Part shown: positions 11,515 to 20,935 of the stretch, in pieces
Layout of the letters: each line of letters begins with the position of its first letter
Position numbering within the stretch: position 1 is the stretch's first letter
Origin: Anaerococcus sp.
GTDB taxonomy: Bacteria > Bacillota > Clostridia > Tissierellales > Peptoniphilaceae
Assembly: GCA_030532385.1 (NCBI GenBank)
Contig: JAUNLG010000006.1
Span: 36,252 to 100,251 of the forward strand
Length of the DNA stretch: 64,000 nt
Direction: 5' to 3'
Made by a program: the position numbers and the translations under genes
The notes under the pieces: model-generated
Databases searched by the model: none
What the model saw: the letters and a program-made list of their open reading frames with translations, nothing else
What the model was told of the DNA's origin: nothing

Positions 11515-12522
11515 TTAAAGATTTGCTAGATAATCAAGTGTTCTAACTAAGTTAGATACATATCCCATTTCGTTATCATACCAAGCAACTGTTTTAACAA
11601 CTTGAGTTCCATCTTCACCATCTACAACTTTTGTTAGTTGAGAATCGAAAACTGAACCTGCTGGGTATCCGATTATATCACTTGATACTATATCTTCTTC
11701 TGTGTAAGCAAATGCATCTGATTCATATTTTTTCATTGCTGCATTAACATCTTCTACAGTAACTTTCTTCTCTAATACTGAGTAAAGTTCTGTGATTGAT
11801 CCTGTAATTGTTGGTACTCTTAATGCAGAACCATCAATTTTTCCATTAACTTCTGGAAGTACTAGACCAACAGCCTTAGCAGCTCCAGTTGATGCTGGAA
11901 TTATATTTTGTGCAGCTGCACGTCCACCTCTAAGGTCTTTCTTAGAAGCTGGTGTATCTTGAATAGCTTGTGTAGCTGTATATGCGTGGATTGTAGACAT
12001 TTGACCAGATACAAAACCAAACTCTTTCATCAATACATTAACCATTGGTGATAGGCAGTTTGTTGTACAGCTTGCTGCAGATACAACTGTTTCTGATCCA
12101 TCAAGAGTATCGTGGTTTACGCCATAAACTATAGTCTTCATCTCGCCCTTACCTGGTGCAGAAATTAGAACTTTCTTAGCTCCAGCTTTTATATGAGCTT
12201 CAGCTTTTTCCTTTTCTGTAAAGAAACCTGTACATTCAAGTACTACATCTACATCAAGGTCTCCCCAAGGAAGGTCTTCTGGATTTCTTTCAGCAAATAC
12301 TTTGATTTCTTTGCCATCAATCTTAAATCCATCATCTGTTAATTCAGCATCACCCTTAAATCTACCTTGAGCTGTATCATATTTGAAAGCATATAAAAGA
12401 CCCTTTTTATCAATTAGGTCATTTATTGCTACTACTTCGATATCATCTGTCACTTCTGCGATTCTTCTAAGTGTTAGACGTCCTATTCTACCGAATCCAT
12501 TAATTGCTACTTTTGTTGCCAT
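11515..12522 (-). CDS. gap: glyceraldehyde-3-phosphate dehydrogenase, type I
   Basis: Oxidises glyceraldehyde 3-phosphate to 1,3-bisphosphoglycerate with NAD. 335 residues. NAD-binding [13 protein letters not shown] at the N-terminus, the catalytic Cys in [12 protein letters not shown] (about residue 151), and the C-terminal [17 protein letters not shown] strong GGAGG Shine-Dalgarno and a consensus promoter (12558-12586) fit high expression. A terminator separates it from pgk. Confidence 0.98.
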   Translation of the reverse strand: MATKVAINGFGRIGRLTLRRIAEVTDDIEVVAINDLIDKKGLLYAFKYDTAQGRFKGDAELTDDGFKIDGKEIKVFAERNPEDLPWGDLDVDVVLECTGFFTEKEKAEAHIKAGAKKVLISAPGKGEMKTIVYGVNHDTLDGSETVVSAASCTTNCLSPMVNVLMKEFGFVSGQMSTIHAYTATQAIQDTPASKKDLRGGRAAAQNIIPASTGAAKAVGLVLPEVNGKIDGSALRVPTITGSITELYSVLEKKVTVEDVNAAMKKYESDAFAYTEEDIVSSDIIGYPAGSVFDSQLTKVVDGEDGTQVVKTVAWYDNEMGYVSNLVRTLDYLANL

Positions 12523-12557
12523 TATTTCCTCCTAATTTAATTCTTACTACAGTAATT

Positions 12558-12586
12558 ACTTTACTAAATTGTTATTATATTGTCAA
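12558..12586 (-). promoter_or_regulatory. gap promoter
   Basis: Minus-strand TTGACA (12581-12586), exact 17-bp spacer, TAAAGT (12558-12563). Start expected near 12551, about 30 nt above the gap ATG. Confidence 0.75.
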
Positions 12587-12625
12587 CTGATTTTCATCAT
12601 CCTCTTTTTAAATAGTACCCAAAAG

Positions 12626-12642
12626 TAACCATATATAACCAT
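12626..12642 (-). promoter_or_regulatory. direct repeat upstream of the gap promoter
   Basis: Two copies of ATGGTTA (minus strand; 12626-12632 and 12636-12642) with a 10-bp period, about 40 bp upstream of the -35. One helical turn apart, as for two bound regulator units on one face. Could also be chance in AT-rich DNA. Confidence 0.3.
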
Positions 12643-12678
12643 CTTATTAGCATATAAATATATAATTACTTTAGCTAA

Positions 12679-12707
12679 AAGGCCTAGGATCTACCAAGCT
12701 AGGCCTT
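12679..12707 (-). terminator. trxB terminator containing the stop codon
   Basis: Perfect 9-bp stem AAGGCCTAG (12679-12687) / CTAGGCCTT (12699-12707). The trxB stop codon (12691-12693) lies in the loop, so the last codons of trxB form one arm. Confidence 0.75.
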
Positions 12708-13617
12708 CTAAATATCTATTTGCAAGAACTGCTGCTATCGCTCCATCCGAAGCTGCTGTTACTATTTGGCGGACCTTTTTGTCACGAACATCTCCTACTG
12801 CAAAAACACCTTCAAGGTTTGTCTTCATATCTTCATCTGTAACTATATAGCCATGTTTTAATTCTACTTGACCTTCAAACAAATCAGTTTGTGGGATATA
12901 TCCTATAAAGATAAATACACCTATAGGTGACCCATCTTTTGACTTTAATTCCTTGATCTCTCTGGTCTTGGTATTTTCTACAAGTAAAGACTTAGCTTCT
13001 TTATCACCCTTTATTTCTTTAACTATAGCATTTAGTTCAAATTTTATTTTAGGATCATTCTTTACTTTATCAACTACCACTGCAGAAGCTCTAAACTCTT
13101 CTCTCCTATGGATAATAGTAACACTTTTTGCAAACCTACTTAAGTAGGAAGCTTCTTCCAAGGCAGAATCTCCTCCACCAACTACATATATATCTAGACC
13201 AGTAAAGAAAGGTCCATCACAGGTAGCACAAAAAGATACTCCTTTAGAAGAAAATTCTTCTTCTCCAGGGATCTCTAGTTTCCTATGACTTGCTCCAGAA
13301 GATATAATTACAACCTTTGCTTCATATTCAGCCTTATCTGTCTTAACCTTTTTGACATCACCTTTTAATGAAACTTCTACTACATCTTCATATTTAATTT
13401 CAGCAAACTCTTTACTTTGCTCAAGCATCCTATTAGAAAGACCCATACCGCTAGCATCTTCTATAGATCCAGGATAGTTTTCTACAAAAGCTGTTCCTGA
13501 AACTTGCCCTCCTGCTAGGGACTTTTCTATAATAAGTGTCTTAAGCTTACTTCTACCAGCATATAAGCCTGCGGTAAGACCTGCAGGCCCTCCACCAACT
13601 ATTATTATATCGTACAT
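12691..13617 (-). CDS. trxB: thioredoxin reductase
   Basis: FAD and NADPH-dependent reduction of thioredoxin. 308 residues. FAD-binding GGGPAGLTAGLYAGR at the N-terminus, redox-active CATC near residue 133, NADPH-binding GGGDSALEEA and a C-terminal FAD motif GVFAVGDVRDK. It is last in the nth-HAD-trmL-trxB run (10 nt after trmL). The gene ends inside its own terminator hairpin. Confidence 0.95.
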   Translation of the reverse strand: MYDIIIVGGGPAGLTAGLYAGRSKLKTLIIEKSLAGGQVSGTAFVENYPGSIEDASGMGLSNRMLEQSKEFAEIKYEDVVEVSLKGDVKKVKTDKAEYEAKVVIISSGASHRKLEIPGEEEFSSKGVSFCATCDGPFFTGLDIYVVGGGDSALEEASYLSRFAKSVTIIHRREEFRASAVVVDKVKNDPKIKFELNAIVKEIKGDKEAKSLLVENTKTREIKELKSKDGSPIGVFIFIGYIPQTDLFEGQVELKHGYIVTDEDMKTNLEGVFAVGDVRDKKVRQIVTAASDGAIAAVLANRYLEGLAW

Positions 13618-13627
13618 ATTTCTCCTT

Positions 13628-14086
13628 TTAAAACTTAAATCCTTCTTGCCTTAATGCCTCATATAATACTATATTAACAGAATTGGCAAGATTTAAAGAT
13701 CTATCTATTTTCTTAGTCATAGGGATTGTTAGAATCTTATCCCTATATTTTTCTAACAAAGTCTTATCTATACCTTCTTTTTCCCTACCAAAGATTAGAA
13801 AATCTCCATCTTGATACTTGCCATCAGTATATTTCTTATCACTTCCAGTTTCTATTAGAAAAAATCTTTTATCTTTTATATATTCCAAAAATTCATCCAG
13901 GCTATCATGGATTACTAGATCCACATATTGCCAATAATCAATGCCTGCTTTCTTTAAAAACCTATCTGACAGGTCAAACTTAAAGGGTCTGACCAAGTGG
14001 AGCCTTGATTCTGTTAGGACACATGTCCTTCCAATATTTCCAACATTACCAGGATGCTCTGGTCCTAGAAGAACTATATTAAACAC
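13628..14086 (-). CDS. trmL: tRNA (cytidine(34)-2'-O)-methyltransferase TrmL
   Basis: SPOUT-class RNA ribose methylase acting on the wobble position of tRNA-Leu (family knowledge). 152 residues, the compact TrmL size. SPOUT motifs: EHPGNVGNIGRTC at the N-terminus, the FGREKEGIDKTLL knot segment and the C-terminal IPMTKKIDRSLNLANSVNIVLYEALRQ. The ATG overlaps the end of the HAD gene by 13 nt. Confidence 0.9.
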   Translation of the reverse strand: MFNIVLLGPEHPGNVGNIGRTCVLTESRLHLVRPFKFDLSDRFLKKAGIDYWQYVDLVIHDSLDEFLEYIKDKRFFLIETGSDKKYTDGKYQDGDFLIFGREKEGIDKTLLEKYRDKILTIPMTKKIDRSLNLANSVNIVLYEALRQEGFKF

Positions 14087-14919
14087 CTATTATGCTCCTT
14101 TATAATTTCTACTGCTTGGCTAATGGCCTTACCATCATTATCTTCTAATATATGGTCACTAATATTTTTAACTTTATCATTGGCATTACTCATAGCAAAA
14201 GATAGGCTAGCTTTTTCCAGCATTTCTAAGTCATTATCTGAATCACCAATTGCTGCAAAGCTATTCTTACTTATACCCATTTTTTCACATAAACCATAAA
14301 TGGCCGATAGCTTGCTAGTCCCCTTGCTTGTAATTTCAATAGCATCTTCATAGGAAGATGTTATATAGACTTGATCATTTAGCCTATCTTTAATTATAGT
14401 GACCAAGCTATCCCTTGATATCTTTGATTTATCTATACCATTTATCAAAAACTTATAGCAAGACTCTCCCTTAGTTTTTAATTTTAATAAAGGATCATTT
14501 GATATGTCTAAATTTGCTTGGTAATTTAATCCATAGTCTATATCCTTTCTTAAGTGGTCAAGGCTTTCTAAGTCAAGTTCATTTGAATAGTAGGTATCAA
14601 GACTATAGAAATGAAATTTAAGCTTATTTTTAATTGAAATATCAATAAGTTTCTCTAGTATAGTAAAGTCTAGGGGATTTTCTATAAATAACTTATCATA
14701 ATCCATGCCCATCAAAGCCCCGTTATTTGCAATTAGGACAGGGTCTTTAGAAATCTTTTGAGCCTGGTAGAGGACTGATGAAAAGACCCTTCCGCTAGCT
14801 AAGATAACTCTCACTCCACTTGCTTCTAGATCCCTAAGGGCCTTAATATTTTCTTTCCTTAAAATAGACCTTGAATCTAACAAAGTTCCATCAAGGTCTA
14901 GGGCAAATAATTTAATCAT
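14074..14919 (-). CDS. HAD-superfamily Cof-type phosphatase
   Basis: Cof/YbjI-like HAD IIB hydrolase, usually acting on sugar phosphates or nucleotides; substrate unknown. Motif I DLDGTLLDS holds the nucleophilic Asp; motif II includes ILASGR; motif III/IV GDSDNDLEML binds Mg. The ATG at 14919 follows AGAGGAAAG and gives 281 residues; an in-frame start at 14940 lies inside nth. It overlaps the nth stop by 8 nt and trmL by 13 nt, so the genes are coupled. Confidence 0.88.
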   Translation of the reverse strand: MIKLFALDLDGTLLDSRSILRKENIKALRDLEASGVRVILASGRVFSSVLYQAQKISKDPVLIANNGALMGMDYDKLFIENPLDFTILEKLIDISIKNKLKFHFYSLDTYYSNELDLESLDHLRKDIDYGLNYQANLDISNDPLLKLKTKGESCYKFLINGIDKSKISRDSLVTIIKDRLNDQVYITSSYEDAIEITSKGTSKLSAIYGLCEKMGISKNSFAAIGDSDNDLEMLEKASLSFAMSNANDKVKNISDHILEDNDGKAISQAVEIIKEHNRCLI

Positions 14920-15553
14920 GGTCTTTCCTCTTATATTCACATACTTGATTTAGGGGACATTGGTCACAAAGAGGGTTCCTTGCCTTACAAATAGCCCTTC
15001 CATGGCTAATCAATTGGTGGTGGGTCTTCCTCCACTTATCCTTTGGTATGTTTCTTTCAAGGTCTTTTTCTGTATTTAAGACATTATTTGCTTTAGCAAG
15101 TCCAATCCTATTTGCCAACCTAAAAACATGAGTATCTACTGCAATTGATGGGATATTAAAGGCATTTGATATTACAACATTGGCAGTCTTTCTGCCAACT
15201 CCTGGTAGCTTCATCAGCTCGCTTCTAGATTGTGGTAGCTGACCTTTATAATCTTCTAACAAAATTTTGCTTGTTGCCTTGATGTTTTTTGCCTTATTCT
15301 TATATATACCTACAGTTTTTATATAGTTTTCTATTGTTTTTATATCAGCATTAGCAAAATCACTGGGTGTATTTAAATCCTTAAACATTACTTCAGTCAC
15401 CTTATTTACCCTTACATCTGTTGATTGGGCTGAAAGTATGGTTGCTACTAATAGCTCAAAGGGAGTGGTAAAGTTTAACATTGAGTAATCTACATCAGGA
15501 TATGTCTGGTCTAAAATTTCTAACACTTTATTTATTTCATTTTGATTTAAAAT
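14912..15553 (-). CDS. nth: endonuclease III, probable ATT start
   Basis: Bifunctional DNA glycosylase/AP lyase of base-excision repair. Helix-hairpin-helix LPGVGRKTANVV includes the catalytic Lys; the catalytic Asp is in AVDTHVFRLANR; the C-terminal C-x6-C-x2-C-x5-C binds a 4Fe-4S cluster. A GTG at 15526 gives 204 residues but has no Shine-Dalgarno. An in-frame ATT at 15551-15553, 5 nt after a GAGGTG, adds nine residues resembling the usual N-terminal helix, giving 213. I use the ATT start, with moderate confidence; the gene itself is certain. Confidence 0.93.
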   Translation of the reverse strand: MLNQNEINKVLEILDQTYPDVDYSMLNFTTPFELLVATILSAQSTDVRVNKVTEVMFKDLNTPSDFANADIKTIENYIKTVGIYKNKAKNIKATSKILLEDYKGQLPQSRSELMKLPGVGRKTANVVISNAFNIPSIAVDTHVFRLANRIGLAKANNVLNTEKDLERNIPKDKWRKTHHQLISHGRAICKARNPLCDQCPLNQVCEYKRKDHD

Positions 15554-15596
15554 ACTATCACCTCTTTTTATACTATACCCTCTCCTTAAATTTTGT

Positions 15597-15625
15597 TTGC
15601 TTAAGAAAGTCCCATGTTATATAAT
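15597..15625 (+). promoter_or_regulatory. rodA promoter
   Basis: TTGCTT (15597-15602), 17-bp spacer, TATAAT (15620-15625). The predicted transcript begins near 15632, downstream of an in-frame ATG at 15614, so the ATG at 15650 must be the start. Confidence 0.75.
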
Positions 15626-15649
15626 AGGTTAAGAATTGGAGTTGATTTA

Positions 15650-16819
15650 ATGTTTAATTTAAAGAAAAAAGATATAAAAGAATTAGACTTTATTCTTTTA
15701 TTTACTACAATTATCCTTTCAATCTTTGGTCTAGTTGTCCTATATTCTGCTCACGGGGGAAATTTCGCTCCTATTGCCAGCCAGTTTATAGCAACTTTCC
15801 TAGGATTTGTAGTTATTGTCATACTTGCTACTATCGATTTAGATGTGATTAAAAGATCTTATTGGATAATTTATTCTATTATGATCGGCCTACTTGTACT
15901 TACAATTTTTCTAGGTAGGGGGCTTGATGAGTGGGGAGCCAGGTCTTGGCTTTATATTGGATCCTTCTCATTTCAACCATCAGAGATTGCAAAGGTTGGG
16001 ATTATTTTCTCCCTTGCAGCCTTTTTAGATAAGCATAGGTTTGATATAAATGATAAATTTACAGTTTTAAAGGTGGTTTTGATGGTGGGAGTTCCTATTG
16101 GCTTAATCTTACTCCAACCAGATTTTGGTACATCTATGGTCTATATTTTCTTTGTAGCGGCTATGATTTTCGTAGGTGGACTTTCTTGGAAGTGGATTGG
16201 GATATTTATAGGCCTTGGTTTAATTGTTGGATTTTTCCTACTAACAAACCTTTCAGGCTATAGGCTAGATAGGATCCAAAACTTTCTTGACCCATCCCGT
16301 GATACTTCAGGCTCTAACTGGCAGCAACAACAAGGACTTATCGCTATAGGTTCTGGAATGCTTTTAGGCAGAGGGTACCTAAATGGAAGCCAATCTCAAT
16401 ATGGCTATATCCCAGAAAAAGAAACTGACTTTATTTTCTCAGTTCTTGCTGAAGAGCTAGGTTTTGTAGGATCGATCATTGTAATAATTCTTTTTGCAAT
16501 ATTAATCCTAAGACTTGTAATTATAGCCAAAGATTCAAATAATACCTTTATAAGCCTGATGGTTACAGGAATTGCAGCCTTATTATTCATTCACATTTTT
16601 GAAAATGTAGCGATGACCATAGGTCTTATGCCTGTAACCGGAATTCCACTTCCTTTTTTTTCCTATGGTGGAACCTTCCAGCTTATAACTTTAAGTAATA
16701 TAGGACTTGCTATTTCAGCATCTATGCAAAAAAAGCAATTTGACGATGGAATCCTTGATGATAGGTCAACAGAATTTTTAGATGCCTCAAAGGTTAGGAT
16801 ATCTAAAAGAAAAATTTAG
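15650..16819 (+). CDS. rodA: SEDS peptidoglycan polymerase, RodA-like
   Basis: Multi-spanning glycan polymerase of the SEDS family (RodA/FtsW/SpoVE), acting with a class B PBP. About ten membrane helices. Family segments present: GARSWLYIGSFSFQPSEIAKVG, LLQPDFGTSMVYIF, DRIQNFLDP, the KETDFIFSVLAEELGF loop and the C-terminal GIPLPFFSYGGT. LLQPDFGT and the absence of a long N-terminus favour RodA over FtsW. Start chosen at 15650 (389 residues) because the promoter -10 lies after the 15614 ATG. It is the only plus-strand gene in the first 36 kb. Confidence 0.88.
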   Translation: MFNLKKKDIKELDFILLFTTIILSIFGLVVLYSAHGGNFAPIASQFIATFLGFVVIVILATIDLDVIKRSYWIIYSIMIGLLVLTIFLGRGLDEWGARSWLYIGSFSFQPSEIAKVGIIFSLAAFLDKHRFDINDKFTVLKVVLMVGVPIGLILLQPDFGTSMVYIFFVAAMIFVGGLSWKWIGIFIGLGLIVGFFLLTNLSGYRLDRIQNFLDPSRDTSGSNWQQQQGLIAIGSGMLLGRGYLNGSQSQYGYIPEKETDFIFSVLAEELGFVGSIIVIILFAILILRLVIIAKDSNNTFISLMVTGIAALLFIHIFENVAMTIGLMPVTGIPLPFFSYGGTFQLITLSNIGLAISASMQKKQFDDGILDDRSTEFLDASKVRISKRKI

Positions 16820-16823
16820 TATA

Positions 16824-16866
16824 AAAAAGGATGAGTTAAGATTAAAAATCTTCGCTCATCTTTTTA
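16824..16866. terminator. bidirectional terminator between rodA and comFC
   Basis: GATGAG (16830-16835) pairs with CTCATC (16855-16860), with an inner AAGATT/AATCTT stem, flanked by A-run and T-run. It serves the convergent rodA and comFC genes. Confidence 0.85.
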
Positions 16867-17487
16867 TATGCTTCTTTCCGAAGCTAGGGCTATAGAAATT
16901 ACTTCCTTGGCGCCTGCTTCTTTAAGAACTTTTATTATTTCTTTAACAGTATTACCCGTGGTTATCAAATCATCTATCAGGAGAATTCGACTAGCCTTAA
17001 GGTCCTTATTTATCCTAAAAGCACCCCTTAGATTTTTGCTCCTAGAGAACCTATCTAGTAGGTGTTGGGACTTGGTATTTTTAACCTTTTTAAAGTCTTT
17101 TAAAACTTCAATACCCAACTCTTTTCCAAGCTCTTCTACAATTATTCCTATATGGTCAAAACCTCTTTTATTATAAGTTTTAATTGAAGAGGGAGATCCT
17201 AGTATATAATCAAAATCTACTAGATTCTTATCCCTAATAAAATCTATAAACATTTTAGCAAATACTTCATAAAGGCTGGTATTTCTTTGAAATTTATATG
17301 ACCCTATTAGAGTTTTCATAAAATCATTGTAGAAATATATACTGTAACATGGGTTATCACCGACCATAAATTCGTTGGCAACATAGTCAAATTTATCCAA
17401 ACATTGGTCACAAAGCTTATATTTTATGGCCTTATTTTTTTTGCAACCATAACATAGGTCCTTATCTAAAAACAAAAAATCAATCAT
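16864..17487 (-). CDS. comFC: ComFC-like double zinc ribbon phosphoribosyltransferase-fold protein
   Basis: Related to ComFC/GntX, which helps take up or process single-stranded DNA in competent bacteria. 207 residues. N-terminal zinc ribbon with CYGC and CDQC pairs; C-terminal PRTase fold with the PRPP loop ILLIDDLITTGNTVKEI. The ATG at 17487 follows GGAAGG by 6 nt and overlaps recD2 by 8 nt. No comFA is adjacent, so its role in competence here is inference. Confidence 0.85.
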   Translation of the reverse strand: MIDFLFLDKDLCYGCKKNKAIKYKLCDQCLDKFDYVANEFMVGDNPCYSIYFYNDFMKTLIGSYKFQRNTSLYEVFAKMFIDFIRDKNLVDFDYILGSPSSIKTYNKRGFDHIGIIVEELGKELGIEVLKDFKKVKNTKSQHLLDRFSRSKNLRGAFRINKDLKASRILLIDDLITTGNTVKEIIKVLKEAGAKEVISIALASERSI

Positions 17488-19639
17488 CAACTACCTTCCC
17501 CATCTCTCTTATCCAATAGTCAAGGTTAGTGTATCTCTTATTTGACCTATCATTATCAACCATTTGCTTTAAAATATTCTTATTGCCTAAAAGAATTACA
17601 ATCTTCTTAGCCCTAGTAATGCCAGTATACAAGAGATTTCTATTAAGTAGCATGGGTGCTACTTGCATCATAGGAATTATTACGCAAGGAAACTCAGACC
17701 CCTGAGATTTATGGATAGTTATAGCATAAGATAGGTCTAGATCTTTAATATCTTCTTTTTTATAGGTTATTTTTCTGCCATCATCAAATAAGACATCAAG
17801 ACTTTCTTCATCCTTATCAATTGATTCTATAATACCAATATCTCCATTATAAACCCCCTCTTCTTCCCTATCCATAGAATACTTAGGTTTTAGGTCATAA
17901 TTGTTTCTTACCTGCATGATTTTATCTTTTATCCTAAAAACTCTTCCATTTATTTTAACCTGTGGACTTTTATCATTTAGGGCCTTTTGAATTTGATCGT
18001 TTATATTATTGGATCCCCAAGCTGTTTTTTTGCTAGGGGTTAGAATTTGAATATCTTTTATAGGATCAAATTTATAATAAGTACTAAGTCTATTTTTCAC
18101 AAGGTCTACAAGGTCATAAATAAAGTTACTGGTAGATGTCTCTATAAAAAAGAAGTCTTTTGCGTCTTGGTTTAAATAAGGATAGGATCCCTCATTTATC
18201 CTATGGGCATTTACAACAATATTTGACTTACCGGCTTGCCTAAAGATTTTTTTAAGCCTTACCTTACTTATATCTGTAGCTAAGATATCTTTTAGGACAT
18301 TACCCGGACCAACTGATGGAAGCTGGTCACTATCACCTACAAAAATCAAAGCAGTTTTCTCAGATATAGCTGCCATTATATTTTTCATAAGGTAGGTATC
18401 TACCATACTCATCTCATCGATTATTAGATAATCTCTATCTATGGGATTTTCTTCATTATATTCTGCCAATACTTCATCAGGTTTTATTCCTAAAAGTCTA
18501 TGAATAGTGTAGGCTTTTTGGCCTGTAGATTCCATAATTCTCTTTGCCGCTCTACCTGTAGGTGCTGCAAGGTAGAAGGATAGTCCATTTTCTTCAAGGA
18601 TATTACAAATTGCATTGATTATTGTAGTCTTTCCAGTTCCAGGCCCTCCAGTTATGGTAAAGACCATATTTTCAAAAGCTTTTTTTATAGCTTCTTTCTG
18701 CTCATCAGAGAAAATGGATAGGTCATATTCTAAGTCTATATCAAATATATAAGGATCATTGTTCTTTCTTGCAAGGGTTAAGGCTATAGATTTTTCTGCC
18801 TTATATAGACCTGCCAAGTAGATAAAGTTTTTATCTTTTATATTTACAGAAATAAGTTTACCCGCCAATATATCTTTTTCGATTAAGTCTTCTACCTTGG
18901 CTAGGTCTACTTTTAGCAAAGCCATGGCTTTTTTTATTAAAAGCTCATATTCCAAACAAGTATGACCATTTAGGTCAGCTTCACTAGATAAGATATATGC
19001 TAGTCCTGCAGAAATTCTAAAGTCTGATTGAAGGTCCATCTGCATATTGTAGGCTATGTTATCAGCCATTACAAATCCTATCCCTCTTATATCCCTAACT
19101 AGGCTATAAGGATTGTTTTTGACTACTTCTATTGTAGATTCCTTGTACTTATTGTAGATTTTCATAGCTAGGTTATAGGAAATATTGAGCCCTTGGAGAA
19201 ACTCTAGACTTTTTCTAGCATCCCTTGTTTCTTCGACAGACAATTTTATATCTTTTAGTTTCTGCTTGCCAATTCCTTCTATAGTCAAAAGCTTGTCTGG
19301 GTTTTGATAAACTACATCTATAGAATCTTCTTTAAATTCTTCATAGATTCTTTCAGCTGTTTTTCGCCCAATTCCCTTTATATTAGAAGATGAAAGAAAG
19401 TTTATTATATTATCCTTACCCTTTGGCTTTGAAAGTTTCATTGACTCTATTATAAACTCTTCCCCATATTTATCATCATAGATTAGCTTGCCCGTAAGAG
19501 TTAACCTATCGCCTATATTAAAAAAAGGCACAGTGCCAAGACAGGTAATATCAGTATCCTCACTTTCAAGAACAAATATACTATATCCGCTCTCATCGTT
19601 TCTATATATTACCTTAGTTACTGTACCTTCTATATTCAT
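17480..19639 (-). CDS. recD2: RecD2-type DNA helicase
   Basis: 5'-3' SF1B helicase of the RecD2 (YrrC) type that works without RecBC. 719 residues. N-terminal OB-like and helix-hairpin-helix region (about 1-200; GIGRKTAERIYEEF and IEGIGKQKLKDI), Walker A GGPGTGKTTIINA, DEMSMVD Walker B, GDSDQLPSVGPGNVLKD, and the C-terminal AITIHKSQGSEFP and YTGITRAKK motifs. It follows murA by 8 nt. Confidence 0.94.
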   Translation of the reverse strand: MNIEGTVTKVIYRNDESGYSIFVLESEDTDITCLGTVPFFNIGDRLTLTGKLIYDDKYGEEFIIESMKLSKPKGKDNIINFLSSSNIKGIGRKTAERIYEEFKEDSIDVVYQNPDKLLTIEGIGKQKLKDIKLSVEETRDARKSLEFLQGLNISYNLAMKIYNKYKESTIEVVKNNPYSLVRDIRGIGFVMADNIAYNMQMDLQSDFRISAGLAYILSSEADLNGHTCLEYELLIKKAMALLKVDLAKVEDLIEKDILAGKLISVNIKDKNFIYLAGLYKAEKSIALTLARKNNDPYIFDIDLEYDLSIFSDEQKEAIKKAFENMVFTITGGPGTGKTTIINAICNILEENGLSFYLAAPTGRAAKRIMESTGQKAYTIHRLLGIKPDEVLAEYNEENPIDRDYLIIDEMSMVDTYLMKNIMAAISEKTALIFVGDSDQLPSVGPGNVLKDILATDISKVRLKKIFRQAGKSNIVVNAHRINEGSYPYLNQDAKDFFFIETSTSNFIYDLVDLVKNRLSTYYKFDPIKDIQILTPSKKTAWGSNNINDQIQKALNDKSPQVKINGRVFRIKDKIMQVRNNYDLKPKYSMDREEEGVYNGDIGIIESIDKDEESLDVLFDDGRKITYKKEDIKDLDLSYAITIHKSQGSEFPCVIIPMMQVAPMLLNRNLLYTGITRAKKIVILLGNKNILKQMVDNDRSNKRYTNLDYWIREMGKVVDD

Positions 19640-19647
19640 TATGCTTC

Positions 19648-20925
19648 CTAAACTTCTACACTTATTTTTTTTATCTTAGCTCCTAGTTTGCTTAATTTTT
19701 CGACTAGGTTACTATATCCTCTTTCTATATGATAGATATCAGAAATTTTTGTCTCACCTTCAGCTACTAGGCCTGCCATAACTAAAGCAGCCCCAGCTCT
19801 TAAGTCTGTTGCCCTAACATCTGCCCCATGAAGCTTATTAACTCCTGCAATTGTAGCCCTATTGCCACTTGTAGCAATTACAGCTCCCATTTTTGAAAGT
19901 TCAGCTACATGCATAAACCTATTTTCAAAAACTGTCTCTTGGATCCTACTTTCACCATCAGATACAGTAAGTAGGGCCATAAATTGTGCTTGAACATCAG
20001 TTGGAAAACCTGGATATGGAAGAGTTTGGATATTTGTTGACTTTAACTTCTTATCAGCCTTGATAAAAATAATGTCCTCTTCTTCATTTTCCATAACTTC
20101 TGCACCTATCTCTATAAGTTTTGCAATCACAGGTCTTATGTGAGAACCAATTACATTAGTAATTTTTACCTCACCACCTGTCATTGCAGCTGCTAGCATG
20201 TAGGTTGCAGCTTCTATCCTATCAGGAATTATGGTATGCCTTGTTCCTGTTAGTTTTTCAACACCTTCTATAGTTATTGTAGAAGTACCTGCTCCTTTGA
20301 TCTTTGCACCCATCTTTGATAAAAATGAAGCAAGGTCAACTATTTCTGGCTCTTTGGCAGCATTTTCTATGACAGTTTCGCCCTTAGCTAAGCTTGCAGC
20401 CATCATTATATTTTGAGTTGCTCCAACAGATGGAAAGTCTAAGTATATTTCATTACCAACTAGGCCATCTTTGGCTTCTATAGCTATCTCATCATAATCT
20501 ATTTTACTTTCTGCACCTAGGGCATTAAATCCTTTAAGGTGAAGGTCAATAGGTCTTGCTCCTATATTACAGCCTCCTGGTGCCTTGGTATAGGCTTTGG
20601 AAAATCTTGATAACAAAGGACCCATAACAACAAAGGATGCTCTCATCTTATCCATTAGTTCATAAGGGGTCTCACAAGTTGTAATTCCACTTGAGTCTAT
20701 TCTAAGGGTATTTTTTGATAAATATTCTATCTTAGAACCTAAGTGTTTCAAAACTTCAACCATTATCTCTACATCTTTAAGCTCAGGGACCCCATCTAGG
20801 ATAATCTCTTCTGTACCTAGTACGCAGGCTGCAAGAATTGGAAGGGCTGAGTTTTTTGCCCCATCAATCTTAACTTCTCCTTTTAGCGGACCATTTGAAT
20901 TCATTACTAGTATATCTTTTTGCAT
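19648..20925 (-). CDS. murA: UDP-N-acetylglucosamine 1-carboxyvinyltransferase MurA
   Basis: First committed step of peptidoglycan synthesis: transfers enolpyruvate from PEP to UDP-GlcNAc. The catalytic Cys is in PGGCNIGARPIDLH; a Cys here predicts fosfomycin sensitivity at target level. KNSALPILAA near the start and RAGAALVMAGLVAEG near the end are typical. I use the ATG at 20925 (425 residues) 7 nt after AAGGA; the longer frame to 20973 overlaps upp. Confidence 0.96.
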   Translation of the reverse strand: MQKDILVMNSNGPLKGEVKIDGAKNSALPILAACVLGTEEIILDGVPELKDVEIMVEVLKHLGSKIEYLSKNTLRIDSSGITTCETPYELMDKMRASFVVMGPLLSRFSKAYTKAPGGCNIGARPIDLHLKGFNALGAESKIDYDEIAIEAKDGLVGNEIYLDFPSVGATQNIMMAASLAKGETVIENAAKEPEIVDLASFLSKMGAKIKGAGTSTITIEGVEKLTGTRHTIIPDRIEAATYMLAAAMTGGEVKITNVIGSHIRPVIAKLIEIGAEVMENEEEDIIFIKADKKLKSTNIQTLPYPGFPTDVQAQFMALLTVSDGESRIQETVFENRFMHVAELSKMGAVIATSGNRATIAGVNKLHGADVRATDLRAGAALVMAGLVAEGETKISDIYHIERGYSNLVEKLSKLGAKIKKISVEV

Positions 20926-20935
20926 AAGTCTATCC

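Noticed and set aside
15614-15649. Longer N-terminus for rodA starting at the 15614 ATG
   Set aside because: The -10 TATAAT lies at 15620-15625, so this ATG would not be transcribed; the 15650 ATG has GGAG upstream.
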